Shown here: positions 1 to 13,200 of the stretch, one piece after another | Layout of the letters: every line of letters starts with the position of its first letter | How positions within the stretch are numbered: position 1 is the first letter of the stretch | Assembly: GCA_023053575.1 (NCBI GenBank) | Contig: JAKZAP010000022.1 | Span: 421,001-485,000 of the forward strand | Source: Branchinecta lynchi | Taxonomy: Eukaryota > Arthropoda > Branchiopoda > Anostraca > Branchinectidae | Direction: 5' to 3' | Length of the DNA stretch: 64,000 nucleotides | The notes under the pieces: generated by a model | What the model saw: the letters and a program-made list of their open reading frames with translations, nothing else | The model's database searches: none | Told to the model about the DNA's origin: nothing | Made by a program: the position numbers and the translations under genes

Positions 1-664
1 TAGTTACAGAGAATCCAGAATGAGCTATTGGTTATAAATTATTCGGTATCATGATTAGGATTCGGTAATTTATTTAGTATAACTTTCAGGAATAGGTAGT
101 TAACCACGCATCCCGACTTTTGTTCCAGTTTCGACGAAAGATTAATAATACTGTTTGGTAGTCTTTCAATATTAAAACAACTTGGTGTAATAACTGGGAT
201 ACGGTAGTTATACAGAATCCCGAACATACTATCAGTCTTAACTTATTCGGTATAATAACTGGGATTCTGTAATTTATTTGTTATAATTGCTAGGATTCTG
301 GACCAAGAACTTTGAAACTCAGAGAGTAAAGCCCTGGTCGCATTCAAAAGGGATGATCTACGATTTCACTGATAGGCCTTACTTTTGTTTTGGATCCCTA
401 AAGAAGATCTAATCAGAAATGTTTCAAAAAAATCCGCCTGCAGCGCTTTTTTGTGGAAGGGCGTGTCATTTGACTAGAGTTTGAAGCCAGTTTTAGGATT
501 GAGATTTTGAAACATTAAAAGCTCGAATCTGGTGGAAATCAAATTTGGCAGGAAAAAGCAAACACAATCTCGCCTACGGCACTCACTTTATGTGATTACG
601 GGTAGTTCTAGTTGCTGCTGCTGCTGGAATGCTGCTCCATCCGGTTCCTAAAACTTCTCAAGTT
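1..664 (+). mobile_element. Family C element, partial copy cut by the window edge
   Basis: The sequence is rich in ATTCGGTA-like words and matches the complete family C element at 45379-46670 in the same order (start near 45720 through the stretch ending near 46350). It includes the shared segments around GGATCCCTAAAGAAGATC and the GCTGCTG region before CATCCG. The left terminus is outside the window and the poly-G terminal part is not present on the right. No coding capacity is seen. It probably lies in a UBALD intron, because the only UBALD exon seen is upstream on the minus strand. Confidence 0.7.
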
Positions 665-962
665 GCGTTTTTGTATGTAGTTTCAATTAAAAGCCGTTTT
701 ATTTATCCATTCCGGGAATGAAACTGGGAATGAATAGTTGTAAAGTCAATGGTCTAGACTGAAGCACAGCAGATTATCTGATACTCCCAAGGTCATGAGA
801 AAAGTCAGAAAATTCAAGTAAAATATGAATTGTTGAAACTGTACAGTAGTGGTATTGAACATTGAGTTTACAAAACCTTAAACCTAACCGAAAAAGGTTG
901 GAAGGCAATTTCAGTCTAGGCGTAAAAAGTCCTCCCGTCCTCAAGAAGCAAACCCTCAGCGA
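665..962. other. Unassigned stretch, probable UBALD intron
   Basis: I see no coding signal and no recognised repeat here. It separates the partial family C copy from the fold-back element and should be intronic if the UBALD gene continues to the left. Confidence 0.4.
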
Positions 963-1663
963 CAGTCTAGTACACTAGCCCCATTTCAGGCACGGTGCTC
1001 AAACGTCTAGCACCATGCCTGGGTGCTAGACGTTCAAGCACTGTACCTTGGATTTCATGTATGGTGCATGGATTTCAGTATACAGTGCATACAGAAAAAA
1101 CACAGTTTCTGTCATCATAACTGAGCACCGGCTCGGACAGGGCTGAAATTATTACTGTGAATTAGAGAAATCAAAGACAATCCTTTATATATTTTTCACA
1201 ACAAAAACAAAAGGGCTCTAATGATGATGGAGATGAAAAACCTAACAGCACCCTATCTATTTTCCATGTATTTTCCCCATCTATTCCCTAAGAGCCAATA
1301 TTCTGGTTGGCTGCTAGGTAGAAAAAGCTGAGGCACAGGACACTTTGCATGCAAAACCCTTGACTATGTAGAAAAGGAAATGAGGTTTTTCATATCTGTC
1401 ATCAGCCGAGCCCTTTTGTTTTTGTTGTGAAAAATATACAAAGGATTGTCTTTGATTTCTCTAATTCACGGTAGTAATTTCAGCCCTGTCCGACCTGGTG
1501 CTCAGTTGTTATGACAGAAACTGTGTTTTTTATGTATGCACTGTACACTGAAATCCATGCACCATACATGAAATCCAAGGTACAGTGCTTGAACGTCTAG
1601 CACCCAGGCATGGTGCTATACGTTTGAGCACCGTGCCTGAAAAGGGGCTAGTGTACTAGACTG
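963..1663. mobile_element. Fold-back hAT-like element with 8-bp target duplication
   Basis: Two arms of about 250 bp (963-1218 and about 1406-1663) are near-perfect inverted copies around a spacer of about 190 bp. The ends read CAGTCTAGTACACTAGCCCC and the inverted equivalent. The eight bases CTCAGCGA occur directly outside both ends (955-962 and 1664-1671), as expected of a hAT-type target duplication. There is no open reading frame, so it is non-autonomous. Related ends (CTTAGTGTACTAGACT) occur at 21455-21471 and 45362-45378. Confidence 0.85.
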
Positions 1664-1671
1664 CTCAGCGA

Positions 1672-2612
<941 letters not shown>

Positions 2613-3569
2613 ATGAATCCTCCCTTGTTAAAAATATTTGTGAAATCGAAGGAGGGTTTAAACAGCCCCAATTCGAGTGCAAAAGCTACTGCCATCCCAG
2701 AGAATACCAGTGCAGTGCCTTTACCAGCGGATCTCTATGATTCTAATGACTTGGATTTTGCTTGGAAAGACACTTCTTCTAGTACTGGACAAGAAGAAGA
2801 AGTTGTATTTGTGGAAAAAGTAACAATAGGAGCCATAGCTTCTGATAAGAATTCAGTTTTTAAAGCTGTAGAAAGGAACAATATTGAATACCTGCAGAAA
2901 GCACTTAAGGTTGGATTCTTTGTAGAAATGAGAGACAACTTTGGTTGGACACCATTAATGTCGGCTGTAGCAGCATGTGCAGTTGACTGTATTAAAATAT
3001 TAATAGAGCATGGTGCTGACCCAAAAGCAAAAGACAATGCAGGAATGTCTGTTTGGGAACTAGCCCGCGAAAAGGGGATGGAACGATTCCTTGAAACTCC
3101 ATCTACAAATCAAACGAATTCTGGAAGTGACAATGATATTGAGTGTGTTCAAGAACATTTCTGTGATACGTGCCAGTCCCATATTACTGAGTCCTCAGTA
3201 AAGACACACAAGTTATCAATGGTTCATTTGATCAACCTTGGACCTGGGAAATGTGTACCATCGTATGAAATCCCTGAATCAAACCTTGGATACCAAATGA
3301 TGTTGAAAACAGGATGGGACCCACACATAGGTCTAGGCCCACTTGGTGAAGGCAGGAAACTCCCCCCTAAAACAGTCCTGAAGAAAAGTCGTGCAGGACT
3401 TGGTGGAGAAAAGCTCAAGTCCAAAGTGACTCATTTTAAGGCATTCGACGTAAGTGGGTTATCAGTGACACATAAGCCAGTCACTTTACACAAGCTTGGG
3501 AGACCCCAGAGGAGGAAGAGAAGAGAGGAGAAAGAAAAGGAAGTTCAATTGAGACTGGAACTTGAGTAA
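2613..3569 (+). CDS. GPANK1: G-patch domain and ankyrin repeat protein GPANK1
   Basis: One uninterrupted exon encodes 318 residues. In order there are an acidic, serine-rich N-terminus, two ankyrin repeats (about residues 80-155, with GWTPLMSAV and IEHGADPKAKDNAG), a C2H2-like finger (C-x2-C at about 184-187, then the H-x5-H at about 199-205), and a G-patch (about 222-268, with SNLGYQMMLKTGWDP, GLGPLGEGRK and SRAGLG). This is the order found in GPANK1 (human 356 aa), presumed to be a nuclear RNA-associated protein. The frame stays open upstream to a GTG at 2535 without an earlier ATG, so I chose ATG 2613 (G at -3). The tail is lysine and arginine rich. It converges with DXO. Confidence 0.93.
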   Translation: MNPPLLKIFVKSKEGLNSPNSSAKATAIPENTSAVPLPADLYDSNDLDFAWKDTSSSTGQEEEVVFVEKVTIGAIASDKNSVFKAVERNNIEYLQKALKVGFFVEMRDNFGWTPLMSAVAACAVDCIKILIEHGADPKAKDNAGMSVWELAREKGMERFLETPSTNQTNSGSDNDIECVQEHFCDTCQSHITESSVKTHKLSMVHLINLGPGKCVPSYEIPESNLGYQMMLKTGWDPHIGLGPLGEGRKLPPKTVLKKSRAGLGGEKLKSKVTHFKAFDVSGLSVTHKPVTLHKLGRPQRRKRREEKEKEVQLRLELE

Positions 3570-3635
3570 TTTCTGTTCTAGTCTTCGTTGTGAATGGCAA
3601 TTATAAACATGTTTGGTTCTGTATATTATTCTGTA

Positions 3636-3641
3636 AATAAA
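3636..3641 (+). terminator. GPANK1 polyadenylation signal AATAAA
   Basis: A canonical AATAAA lies 67 bp after the GPANK1 stop codon and is followed by a T-rich stretch. A minus-strand ATTAAA near 3699 is the best candidate signal for convergent DXO, which would make the two 3' ends nearly touch. Confidence 0.7.
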
Positions 3642-4279
3642 ACCAATATCTGTTTTCTTAAAGATGGTCTTTCACAACTTTCCAAACCTTACATAATACT
3701 TTTAATTCCTCCTAGAATCTTGGAGTAAGCTAAGCTCTAACACCAGAGGACCAAAAAATGTTATCACCTTTCACAAATACAGAATTCAGTAAGAGAACTG
3801 TGAGCTCTTGGCTACTCCACACTTCATAAAGAGCTCCTTGAGTATTCTATTCACCTCTGGGAGTTAATCAAGTTGTTTGCTGCGGAAGCTGTTTTCAAGA
3901 CAAGAATTCTTCTGTAGCCCTTTTAGTAGGCTTTATACTTGTCTTCTAAGAGCAGCATTTCGACAGAAACTGGCGCTGATTGTTTGTTCGAGCAGCATTG
4001 AAAATGCACATCCTTTCCTCACTGACCTACTTTTTAGAGCAATGTTAATAGAAAACTGTGCTGTCAGCTCTAGCTACTCCTCACAAGACATATCTTTATC
4101 ACAGTTAGAAACTCGATTACTTTCAGATCTTGGTCTGGTACTGCTGTTCATGGGTCTCATCTACACAACCTTCCCGTGTCCACAGCAACAGAACGATGGT
4201 CTTTTAAGACCAATTAAAAGTACTTCGATGGAGATTGTACAGTTCAATCTGTTTTGGAAATTTGAAAAAGGGAGTCGAT
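3642..4279. other. Convergent intergenic region, DXO 3' UTR
   Basis: Lies between the GPANK1 poly(A) signal and the DXO stop. A plus-strand frame of 177 codons starting at 3877 is the antisense of DXO exon 4 and its 3' UTR and has no recognisable protein content. Confidence 0.5.
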
Positions 4280-7200
4280 TCATCTGTACCACTCTGGCAG
4301 TATGGTATATCCAACTGACCTGTCGAGAGTGGTTACTGATACAGTGGACCTTGGCCTCCACTCAAACTGGTAGATGGTCTCGGAATCATCGCAGGTTACA
4401 GCAGACTTGACAAACGAAAGGATGTCCGAGAGGAATAGTATGCAGGCATTGCCTTTCCACTGGTCCTGCATTAGAGAAAAATATAGGGTATGTGTCTGGA
4501 CTGGAATGCTGTAAACCCACTCCAAAGGTTTCTACAGGACCCGAAACGGGAACAACACTGGTCATTCTTTATCCATACAAAACGGGTTTTGTGTTGAGCT
4601 GAAACATCGTAAAACAACTGGAAATGCTTCTCTGGGTCCCACATGGGAGATATGCGGGCCATTCTTTTGTCTAGGCGGTGCAGTACTCTTTGTGGAATAG
4701 CACACGTTGAAAAAAATCTTTAGGTTTTGGTGGGATACCGAATGGGAAATATAATTTATCGAGTCCAGTTAACACGCCAGTGATCCTCAAGAAGAACGAG
4801 AAAACATCACCCTAAACTCAAACTCAACAACTCCATATCCTGTGTCACCCAATCACGGCGATCGTTCGAGACAACTGTGGTGCCCGCTTCCGGCTCTTCC
4901 GCTAGGTACACGGCAATTTTTCGCCGGCAAGGAGAATAAGTCATCAAGAGTATTTAGTAAACAAATTTTTACTGTCATTTTTATATTTGTTTAACGCACT
5001 TTGAAGTTTGACTGTAGAGAATAAATACGCTGACTTAGAAAAGAAATAGAAAAGTACCAACTGTACTTTTTATTTTACACATAACACTATTCAGATTTAC
5101 CACTTCGGCCCCTGGTTGGACGGTGCCCATTCCAAGATTCGGGCCTTCGGCAGCTGCCTAATTTGCCTAGGTTTTTATGGCACTTGCAGCTTCGCTCAAG
5201 TGCCATATACCGATCACTTTTCGGTAGGTCTGTCAGGCCACTCATCTCGAGTTAGAGTACTTCCAGAAGTGCTAAGACGATGAAACTTGGCAGGCATAGT
5301 AGGGACCCGACCAAACTAGCTTGGAAATAGTCACTTCCCCACAACCGTGGGGAGATTGGAGGGAGGGGGGATCCGGAATATTGACGTATTTGTAACTTCC
5401 GAACGGTGAATCGGATCTTAATGAAACTTGATATTTGGAAAGACCTCCTGTATCAGATGTCATACTTCAAGTTCAGAATGGATCCGGTGACTTCGGGGGG
5501 AGTTGGAGGGGGGGGGGGGGAACCGCAAATCTTGTGACATGTTCAGAGTGGACGGATCGGGATGAAACTTGGTGGGAAGAACAAGGACAAGCCCCAGATA
5601 CATAGTTGACAAGACCGGACTTGATCCGAGCACTATGGGGGGGGGTCGGGGGATGGTTCCAGTGATCCCGACTTAAGATGCTTACACATGTGCTAGAATG
5701 ATGAAACTTGGCAGGCATGTCAGGGAGTCGACAGTTTTAACTTAAGAACAGTCGTTTCTCCGATTTGACCATCGTGGGGGAGTGAAGGGAGGAGGAATCC
5801 GGAATCTTGAGAAATGTCCAACTTTCGAACGGGTGATCTTTATGATACTTGATATTCGAAAAGGACTCATGCTTCAGATGTCTCATTTCATGTGCGGACA
5901 GGATCCGATCAATGTGGGGGAGTCGAAGGGGGGGGGGGGACCGGAAATTTTCCTACTTTTCCTACTTAAAAATTCTAACTTTTATAAATTCCTACTTTTA
6001 TCCGTTCACCATGCCTTGCAAGTGCCATATGAGCTTCCAGCTCTTGTTTTGTGTTGCCGCGCTTAGATACTTCGAAAAAAAAACCTTACGAGAAACGTAA
6101 GTGACGGGTGCCTCTAACTTCGTAAAAGTTGTCCTAGTCCGTCTGTTAGCATGATTACTCTCGAAGGGGTTGAGATATTTGTTCAAACTTGGTACGATGA
6201 TTCTTTGGGGCAAAGTAAAGGTCAACTTCGTAGATGGCTCTGTAGCCGTAGACCTATATTTAAAGGTGGGGGAGGGGGTGTCAAATTAATTGGCAAAAAT
6301 ACTTTTAAAAGCCAATGAGATAGTCCATATAGGGGCAGAGAGAAATGCTGAATCCACGTCTGAAACTAATTTTATCGCGTGCCGCGAATCCGGCAAAAAA
6401 CGAATTTGGTGGGAGTAAATATTTTTTAAAGTCGGTTAGATGTTCGAAATCGGAGTAAGGCGACATGCTGAATCTATTTTTGAGTTTCATTTTGTTGCTG
6501 GACAATTAGTCCACCCGGGATTCCGACCGAAACCGAAAATTTTGAGTATTAAATGTTTTACTGAACTAGAGTATGAATTCTAGATAGGGATAAATAGTCG
6601 CTGAATCTTTGTTTGAACTTTATTTTCTTATCGGACAAGTATTTCGCCTGGAGTCCGGCCAGTCGAAAATCACAAAACCGCGGAAATCATTGACTTCTAT
6701 TTCTTTTTTTACAGTATTTAAATACTCTAAAGAAATTAAAAGGGAAAATAGCAAGATACATAATCGATCTTTCGAACTTCAGTTATATTTTTGAGCATAT
6801 CCCCAGAACTAAGAACCCCTTAGATTTTCTTTAGCCGTTATCCCAGATCCAATCAACACAGTACACTAAATCCAGAACTAAATGAAGAAAGCGAACCGAA
6901 AATCCCGATAAATTGTTCTCATCAGTGCAAATCAGAGTGGCGCCATCTTCCCGGCCGAGCTGAACAGAGGAAAGGATATACTTACCAAGCATTTGCCTGG
7001 GATTTTCAAAGTAGAAAACTCTTCAAGTTGAAAAACAAATCCGTTGTCATCTTTCCAACCACACATAATCGTTGGTATTCCAACAAGAAACGACTGCGCC
7101 CACCACTTGATGAGTTTGAACCTAAAAGAAGCACCTAAAAGTGATGATACTATGGCCCCGGGGAACATATTGGATACTGAAATACGGATGGAAACCAGGC

Positions 7201-10200
7201 GGCTAAGTTTGGTGTTGAAAGATCAGATCAACCGAAAACCGCTTTCGGCGCAAGGCACAAAGCTGGTTTCAGTAATATCTATGTTTGTATTGTACGGTAC
7301 ATGGAAAGCTTAATTGGCCATGGTACAAAAAAAAGGTATGCAAAGCAAATACTAACTATATATTCAACACACTTTCTGAAAACGGAAAAAAAGAAATCTA
7401 ACTACATAATTAAAACACTTTAAATGAAAATAGATCTATTTAACCTTACTCCGCTAGTTTGGCTTCAAAAGACACAAATGGCTTTTAATTTATTTCATAC
7501 CATATCTGACTGGTTAAAATCTAACCTAAAATAACAGTTAAATTAGGCATTTCTCTTGATGACACAGCTTCCAACGACTGTACCAAGAAAAAGTAAGCGC
7601 CGCAGGCTAAATTTTTTAAATCTGCCTTTTTCCTGAAAACTTTATCTGTACCTACCATACAAGTTCTAAATTTTAACGTGTTTCAGACCCCCACGAATTT
7701 CAATTGTGAAACGCCAACTAAATGAAACACCGTTCTTCCAAATAAAGAATACTACAAAATGCGCCACAGGCAAATTTTTTTTGTAAACTAATTGTAATGC
7801 ATCAGATGAGATTATTCCTATGGTATAATTTCGTATATTCATTCAGTCATTCATTCATTCATCTATTTATTTCCCTCAAAGAATATATAATGAGGAGTAC
7901 TAAAATAAATTTAAAAAAACACTGGTACAAATAACTTTCATAACAATAAACAACAATTAACGTACATTAAACAAAGCACTGTACTTACTTAACTATTAGC
8001 TTTTTAGCGAAAAACGGAAACAGATTCTTCAGAATCAGAATATTATTAGAATTAAGTTCACATATTTGGCTTTTCATTTTAGCTTTCGCTAAAAAGCGAA
8101 GCTTCCAACGACAGCACCAAGACAAGTAAACCAAGCACCGCAGGCGAAATTTTTTAAATCTGCTTTTTTTCCGGAATAATTTAGCTATAGTACAATACAA
8201 TTACCGGCTTTTAACGTGTTTCAAACCCCAAGAATTTCTATCCTGAAACGAAAACTAAACGATACACCGTTCGAATACTACAAAATGCGCCGCAGGCTGA
8301 AAAACTAACTGTAATGCAGCAGTTGAGATTGTTCCTTTAATGTAAATTCATATACTTAAGTTCACAGATTCGGCTTTTTGTTTCAGCTTTCGCTTAAAAG
8401 CGAAGCTTCTAACGACTACCCAGAACAGGTTGAAGCAAGCAACGCCGGCGAAATTTTTTTAAATCTGTACCTTTTCCGGAAAAATTTGCGCCCGACATAT
8501 GTTTGCAGAATTTGATTTCTTACGTATAAAAAGACCCGATGTGCCGACAAGAATACCGACGCCCGACAAAAGCATTCAGAATTCAATTTCTTCTGTGTTT
8601 TGCCCGACAAGACGGTAGAGAACTTTATTTTGTACGTGTAAATAGAAGCGGATGTACGGTCGAGACTTTAAGTATGCGCCGGGTAAAAATTTACTGTCTG
8701 ATTTTCTCATGTCAAAAGAACCCGATGTGCCGACCAGAATACCGACGCCCGACAAAACCATCGAGCATTTGTTTTTTCTGTGTTTTGCTCGACTAGATTA
8801 TACAGAACTTGATTTCTTACGTGTAAAATAACCCCTTGTGCTGATGAGACTTAAACTTCTCGAGTGCTCCCGACAAAGTTTTCAGAATTTGATTTCTTAC
8901 GCATAAGTACAACCCGATGTGCCGAAGAGTCGACCGACGCCTGACATCCTTATGTATAAAAATAACCTGATGTGCCGGCGAGAAAACCGAGGCATGACAA
9001 AACCATGCAGATTTCGATTTCTTCAGGGTTTTGCCCGACAAATGTTTGCAGGATTTCTTTTCTTGCGTATAAAAAGAACCCGGTGTACCGACGAGTCGAC
9101 CGACGGCTGGCAAAAGCATACAAAATTTTATTTCTTCCGAGTTTGCTTGCGCTTCCTGCCGACAAACAAAGTATTTTCTCAAGACCTTTGGGGGGGGGGA
9201 ATCCCCCCATAGTGACGCCCCTGCCTGCCACTCCCTTTGCTTTTCACCGGTCTGAGAGGATTGCGGGACATCGCAGGCTCTCATCGCCTTAAAATCCGAC
9301 TTAAAGCGCACATGTCACAGGCCTTTGGTTACTGTTCTGCCCTTGCCAAGCACACTGTTGGTGCCTTTTAGACAGGAATGTTATAGGTGCAAGGGCAAGT
9401 GATAACAGGTAACAGGTGTTGTAGGACATGTGATAACAGGTAAAAACAAAAAAAAGGAAGAAGAAATACAAGAAAAACTAATTAATATTGCATGGATGAG
9501 TTGTTCGTGAATACTCCCCTGAGTGTCAAAAGCAGGGGCGTATTACCATAGGGTTGGGGGGGGGGGGGCCAAAATGTGCACACAAATTTCTGGGTGTGCC
9601 CACAGAATATCGTCGTAGTGAGGGACGATGAAGTTCTTCGATACTGTTCTTAAAGTGAAAGAGGAATTGCCACATAAGTGAAGAGCCGCCCTTGACCTTT
9701 TGAGCGTGTTCCGCCCTTCTAACAATAGGAACTATTCGTTACTATTTTCGTTCCAACCTCGTAAATAGTTACTACGCTCACCGTTCCAACCTTCTCGAAA
9801 TAGTAACTAATAGTAACTATTTGCTTACCATGCTCAGTAGCGTACTAAGCGTGGTAACTACGCATCTCTGTAACGTTCGTCGGGTTAGCTCGTGGCATGA
9901 TACTTTGCTGGAAAATAGAAAAATCTTTCCAGCCTTGACGGACAAAGCCAGAAATCGTGACCTCGTGCGTAGTAACTACGGTTAGTAGGGTGGAACACGC
10001 TCTTTGTAGGTTCCACGAAGTCGTTAGGATGGGGGATTGACTGGCGAAACAAATTATAAGAATCTCAAGTTACAACAGCTGGTCCGTCATCTCAGCTTTT
10101 GCTTGATGCAGCAAAGATCAATGTTAGCGTACGAGTCGCATGCAATTTTTATGGCACTTGAGCATACCCAAGTGCCATATAGCGACCATAATTTCTGTCG

Positions 10201-13200
10201 GTCTGTCCCGGTTTTGCTAGTTTGGGCACTTCCACATAAGCTAGGACGATGAAACTTGGCAGGCATATAAGGGACTCAACCAGATTAACTTGGAAACAAT
10301 TGCTTCCCCGATCCGGCAATCGTGCGGGGAGTGGGGGGGATGGAAAGTCCAGAAACTAGTAACATGTATAACTTTGAAAAGTGTGATCGGACATGCATGA
10401 AACTTCACATATGTCAAGAACAAATGTTTCAGATGTGCAGCTTCAAATCTGGACCAGATCCGATAACGGGGAGGGGGGCTGCAGGGGGGGGGGCACCGGA
10501 AATCTCGTGAAACGCTTTCCACATAAGCTAGGACAATAAAACTTGACAGGCATATCAGGGAACCGATCAGATTAAGTTGGAAACAATCACTTCCCCTATC
10601 CGGCCATCGTGGGGGGAGTGAGGGGATAGGAACTGGGGGTTGGGGGGCTGGAGCGGGCACCGGAAATCTCGTGAAACGCTTCCATATAAGCTAGGATAAT
10701 AAAACTTGGCAGGCATATCAGGGAAAGGAACAGATTAACTTGGAAACAATCATTTCCCCGATCCAGCCATCGCAGGGGGAGTGGAGGGATGGGGAATCCT
10801 GAAACTAAAAACATGCATAACTTTGGAACGGGTAATCGGACATGCATGAAACTTGACATATGTCAAGAACATGTGTTTCAGACGTTCAGTTGTCAATCCA
10901 GACCAGATCCGCTAACTTGGGAGGGGGGGGGGGGGAATCTCGTGATTCTGTCGTTGGATTAGAAATTTGAAACAAATTCCAGCGTGTCACTGATTCTATT
11001 TAATTTTGCCGACAGGTTTGATTTCGAATGAGAATACGATAACTAGAAAAGGATTTTTGTACGAAAACCTGCCGATAAAAAAAAAAAGTCTGTATGCTTT
11101 TTTGTCGGGGCTTCGTGTCCGCAGAAGCTATTTGGTGTGAAATTATGCCGACGGAATACTCCAGAAGCATTCCTATTGGCTAGATTAAATATAATCTGTG
11201 TACAAAAATGTGCCGAGAAATAATATCGATATACCTTCGCCGGGGCTTCGTGTCCGACAGAAGCTATTTGGGGTAAAATTGTGCCGACGGATTACTTCAT
11301 AAGTATTCCTATTGGCTTAGAGCTGATTGTTACAAAAAAACATGAGACAAAAGCTTATTTTGGGCCAAATTGTGCCGAAGGATTTTCCTTCTTGACCATG
11401 TTGGAGGGTGGGGTCCCCCCACATCAGCCATCTCGTTCATACCGCAATCACAAGCTCAACGGCCATTTAAGGTTATCAACCTCGCTGCGCCCATTAAGTA
11501 TTTTCTATAGCCTACCTCGCCTTCGGCTCGGATAGTTTTTTGTTTTTTTTTAAAGTGGCGGTCTGGATGTTATTTCCGATACAAACCTCGGTGACAAAGT
11601 TAACCTTTACTATACTAACATTCTATCACACTCTCTTATTTTCCTTAGTTACGCCCTTGGCAATAAGAAAAAAAACCCTCCAAATATACCTTCGAAAATT
11701 CTGCTCCTGCCTTGGGTTCCTCGATTTTTTTGAAGTTTTCAGCTCGACGAGCCTCTCAAGCGACTGCAGACTTGATACCTCCTTTTCAGAGAGCTTGTGA
11801 ACTGATTTTATACAGTCCACTTCCGCCCCATAGAGGACCTTGAGCTGACCGATTCTTGTTGACATAATGCAGCAGAATTCTTCATTTTCATTAACAGGTT
11901 CATCTGTGTTGGGCCTCTTGTCTGGATGGTCTGTTAAAAGAGAAAACAAGACTTTGTGGGCACATCATAGGGTATCGAAGGGGAAATCAGCTCTATTTTG
12001 ATCGAGTAAAAATATAAACTGCTTCTTTGATAATATTCCTTCAGCCCAGGCTGACTGCAAATCATAGTGAGTGGGCTAAACAGTTTATTCGAGCGATATT
12101 TCGCCCATTCTTCTCTAGGGTCCTCTTCAGGCTCAAGTAAAAAAAATGAACCTGTTTCATCGAAGCATTTCTTAGAGCATACACGACATTTTCTGGGACA
12201 CGGAAGCAGCTTTTAACAATGACTTACCCAACTATTGCACTGAACACTCCGAAGAAGCATGCAGAGGAGACTGGTGCTCACCCCATTTGATTCATATTTT
12301 ATTGTAAGCAACCTCTACCTTCTTCCTTTGCCCATACTCTTGTTTATCTTTAATTGTCTGAGTATGATTCAGGATTGTAGCCTATTTAGTCTGCTCGATT
12401 CTGATTCTGTATAAGCCATTACTTGCTTTATTCTCCATCTCCAGAGTGAACAAACCGGAACTTGAATCGGTTCTGGATTTCCAAGAGGTTTAATTATCTT
12501 CTATTTATTTATAATATTTAATTTTGTTTCTATTTAATTGTTTATGTATGGTATTTTATTTGAAATGAAATGAAATAATGGTTTAATCCGTAATATCTTT
12601 AAATACATAAAAATAGCTTTGGATATGTCAATACACATAACGACACTTCAAGCACTATCAATCAACTCGACAGGTGTATATTAATTATCTGATAACTTTA
12701 AAATTTCGTAAATAAAATACATTAATAAACAAAAGTCATTTTATTTTACTTTTGTTATATTTTTGTTTTATATTTTTTGTTATAATTAAATATTTATTTA
12801 TTTTTGTTCTCTTTTCTTTATTGTTCCCAATATAATGATGCTAAGTGATTAAATTATTGAGTCCTGCCACAAATAAATCTGTAGAGATTTTCAGGTGGCA
12901 GGTGTGTTATGATATTTTTTTTTTTTTGTAACTTATTAAATTTTTCTCTCTCTGTCTTACATTATAATACCAATACTAGCTACAATCATGAATCTCATAA
13001 CTTACCGACACAAAGGTACTGTTCAAACTTGTGGCCCCAGGAACACATATCCTTGCTTTGTTGTGTTTCATTCAGCTGCCTTTCTTTTTTCTGCTCAGTC
13101 TCTTCCTGCCACAGGTAAATCGTGCCTTTATGTTTCACTGCCATGACCTTCCAGCCTTCCTGGTTTTCATAAGGACAAACCATGAGAGTTGTCAAAAGTC

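Noticed and set aside
3877..4410. 177-codon plus-strand frame
   Set aside because: It is antisense to DXO exon 4 and the 3' region; no domain or codon evidence supports it.
4471..4662. Minus frame starting ARISPMWDPEKH as a possible extra DXO exon
   Set aside because: DXO exons 3 and 4 already join in phase and align with the family without a gap; this frame lies in the intron and has no matching family segment.
8500..9180. CRISPR-like array
   Set aside because: Units are degenerate, the spacers repeat as well, and the context is an animal genome; this is a mobile-element minisatellite.
8539..9311. Several overlapping frames of 85-164 codons
   Set aside because: All lie in tandem units of family K and repeat the same word pattern; none resembles a protein family.
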